9,505 bases of DNA from Actinomycetota bacterium (GTDB lineage: Bacteria; Actinomycetota; Actinomycetes; Nanopelagicales; Nanopelagicaceae). Both the position numbers and the translations under genes were made by a program. This document shows positions 8,831 to 9,505 of this stretch, piece by piece. Within the stretch, counting starts at the first letter, position 1; each line of letters opens with the position of its first letter. The notes under the pieces are model-generated. The model was not told the DNA's origin. It ran no database searches and saw only the letters and a program-made list of their open reading frames with translations. The stretch covers positions 1 through 9,505 of the forward strand of contig CANIAV010000019.1 in assembly GCA_947465365.1 (NCBI GenBank), given 5' to 3'.

Positions 8831-8842
8831 GTGCTTATTATG
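8831..8842 (-). promoter_or_regulatory. Candidate leaderless promoter for cysO
   Basis: On the minus strand CATAAT at 8837-8842 matches five of six bases of TATAAT and lies 6 bases before the cysO ATG, so transcription would start at or next to the start codon. No -35 element of quality is seen, and no Shine-Dalgarno sequence precedes the ATG. The same geometry occurs before the coiled-coil gene at 1909. Confidence 0.45.
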
Positions 8843-8855
8843 GCTAATAACTTAC

Positions 8856-9272
8856 TTAATCGGTAATTGAAACTTCTTCTTCAGTTACCACGCCATCGAT
8901 GATGCGATATGAACGAAATTCAATTGCAGGTGCAATCTCTTTGCGACTAGAGACCAAGACATAGTGCGCTCCGGGTTCACCAGCGTATGCAATATCCGTG
9001 CGTGACGGATAAGCCTCGGTTTCAGTATGAGAGTGGTAGATCACAACAATCTCTTCATCTCGGTCATCTACTTCTCGATACAACGCAAGTAAATCTTTAG
9101 GGTCAAACTCATAAAAAGTAGGTGAATGTGCGGCATTTACCATTGGCTTTAAACGTTCAGCTTTACCTGAACCCACTGGCCCCAAAATAACGCCACAACA
9201 TTCATCAGGATATTCAGCGCGAGATTGTTCAACGATTGCATCAACAAAGGCGCGCGAGATAGTTAGTGACAT
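8856..9272 (-). CDS. mec: Mec, JAMM/Mov34 zinc peptidase that releases cysteine from CysO
   Basis: Metallopeptidase of the JAB1/MPN/Mov34 family. It hydrolyses the CysO-cysteine adduct, freeing cysteine and regenerating CysO; acts in the cytoplasm. The full JAMM set is present in 138 residues: E24 in PDECCGVILG, H80-S-H82 (YHSHTETEAYPSRTD), S90 and D93, giving the H-x-H-x10-D zinc site. The ATG at 9270-9272 has GGAG at 9278-9281, 5 bases upstream. It follows the DUF2017 gene by 27 bp and precedes cysO by 25 bp. The order mec-cysO-cysM is that of Mycobacterium tuberculosis, which supports this specific function over other JAMM peptidases. Confidence 0.95.
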   Translation of the reverse strand: MSLTISRAFVDAIVEQSRAEYPDECCGVILGPVGSGKAERLKPMVNAAHSPTFYEFDPKDLLALYREVDDRDEEIVVIYHSHTETEAYPSRTDIAYAGEPGAHYVLVSSRKEIAPAIEFRSYRIIDGVVTEEEVSITD

Positions 9273-9299
9273 AAGAGCTCCATTCTAACTTTCATTTAT

Positions 9300-9505
9300 C
9301 TAGCTCTCATCCATTAGGGCTTCGATTAAACCTTCTTGCAGCCAACCCAACCAGCCATAAACAATGTAAACCCCGCGCAGCGGATCATCTGGTGCCAACA
9401 GTTCTAACTCATCTTGAGTTCGCTCTTGCACATTTAATCGAACACCTAAGGCCAAACGAATATCGTTTACTGCGCCCAGCCAAGCATTTGCTCCATCGTG
9501 ATCTA
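9300..9505 (-). CDS. DUF2017 family protein, C-terminal fragment
   Basis: An open frame enters from the right edge and stops at TAG (9300-9302), showing the last 67 residues of a protein whose start is outside the window. The fragment includes WLGAVNDIRLALGVRL and VYGWLGWLQEGLIEALM, which resemble the conserved C-terminal part of the DUF2017 family, known from actinobacteria next to clpS and mec. Function of the family is unknown; the fragment has no membrane segment and is probably cytoplasmic. It reads into mec with a 27-bp gap and no terminator, so it is likely the preceding gene of the same operon. Confidence 0.8.
   Translation of the reverse strand, partial: DHDGANAWLGAVNDIRLALGVRLNVQERTQDELELLAPDDPLRGVYIVYGWLGWLQEGLIEALMDES

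Noticed and set aside
9282..9287. TAGAAT (minus strand) as a promoter for mec
   Set aside because: It lies 9 bases before the ATG, overlaps the approach to a clear ribosome binding site and has no -35 partner; read-through from the DUF2017 gene is simpler.

Overview
The window is a densely packed chromosomal segment, almost certainly from an actinobacterium. The best evidence is the block DUF2017 – mec – cysO – cysM – murI – rph – rdgB on the minus strand, which follows the gene order known from Mycobacterium and relatives. The CysM and CysO proteins are closely similar to their mycobacterial counterparts over their whole length. Base composition is only moderate in GC, intergenic gaps are mostly 0-45 bp, and several starts are GTG or TTG. 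Together these suggest a small, streamlined, low-GC actinobacterium such as the freshwater Nanopelagicales (acI) group. That placement is inference; no rRNA or marker tree is available here.

Left half, plus strand (1-4472): an MFS efflux-type permease cut by the left edge, a hemolysin III/PAQR-type membrane protein, a coiled-coil protein with a lysine-rich tail that seems to start from its own leaderless promoter, and a large membrane acyltransferase with a C-terminal SGNH domain (OatA/OafA type). This unit ends at a strong hairpin at 4488-4523 that can terminate transcription from both sides.

Right half, minus strand (reading from 9505 down to 4534): the C-terminal end of a DUF2017 protein, then Mec (JAMM peptidase), CysO (sulfur carrier), CysM (O-phosphoserine-dependent cysteine synthase), MurI (glutamate racemase), RNase PH, RdgB (dITP/XTP pyrophosphatase), and last a protein with a histone-H1-like lysine/alanine-rich N-terminus, one membrane segment and a fibronectin-III-like outer domain. 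CysM, CysO and Mec together make cysteine from O-phosphoserine and a protein thiocarboxylate. MurI supplies D-glutamate for the wall, RNase PH trims RNA 3' ends and RdgB cleans the nucleotide pool. Two genes that sit within this cluster in Mycobacterium tuberculosis (a rhomboid-like protein between cysM and murI, and a metallo-hydrolase between murI and rph) are absent here.

No mobile element, CRISPR array, tRNA or rRNA was seen, and no stretch of 300 bases lacks a gene. The least understood items are the membrane-anchored histone-like protein at 4534-5394 and its partial resemblance in composition to the lysine-tailed coiled-coil protein at 1909-2712. The rest is mostly housekeeping.
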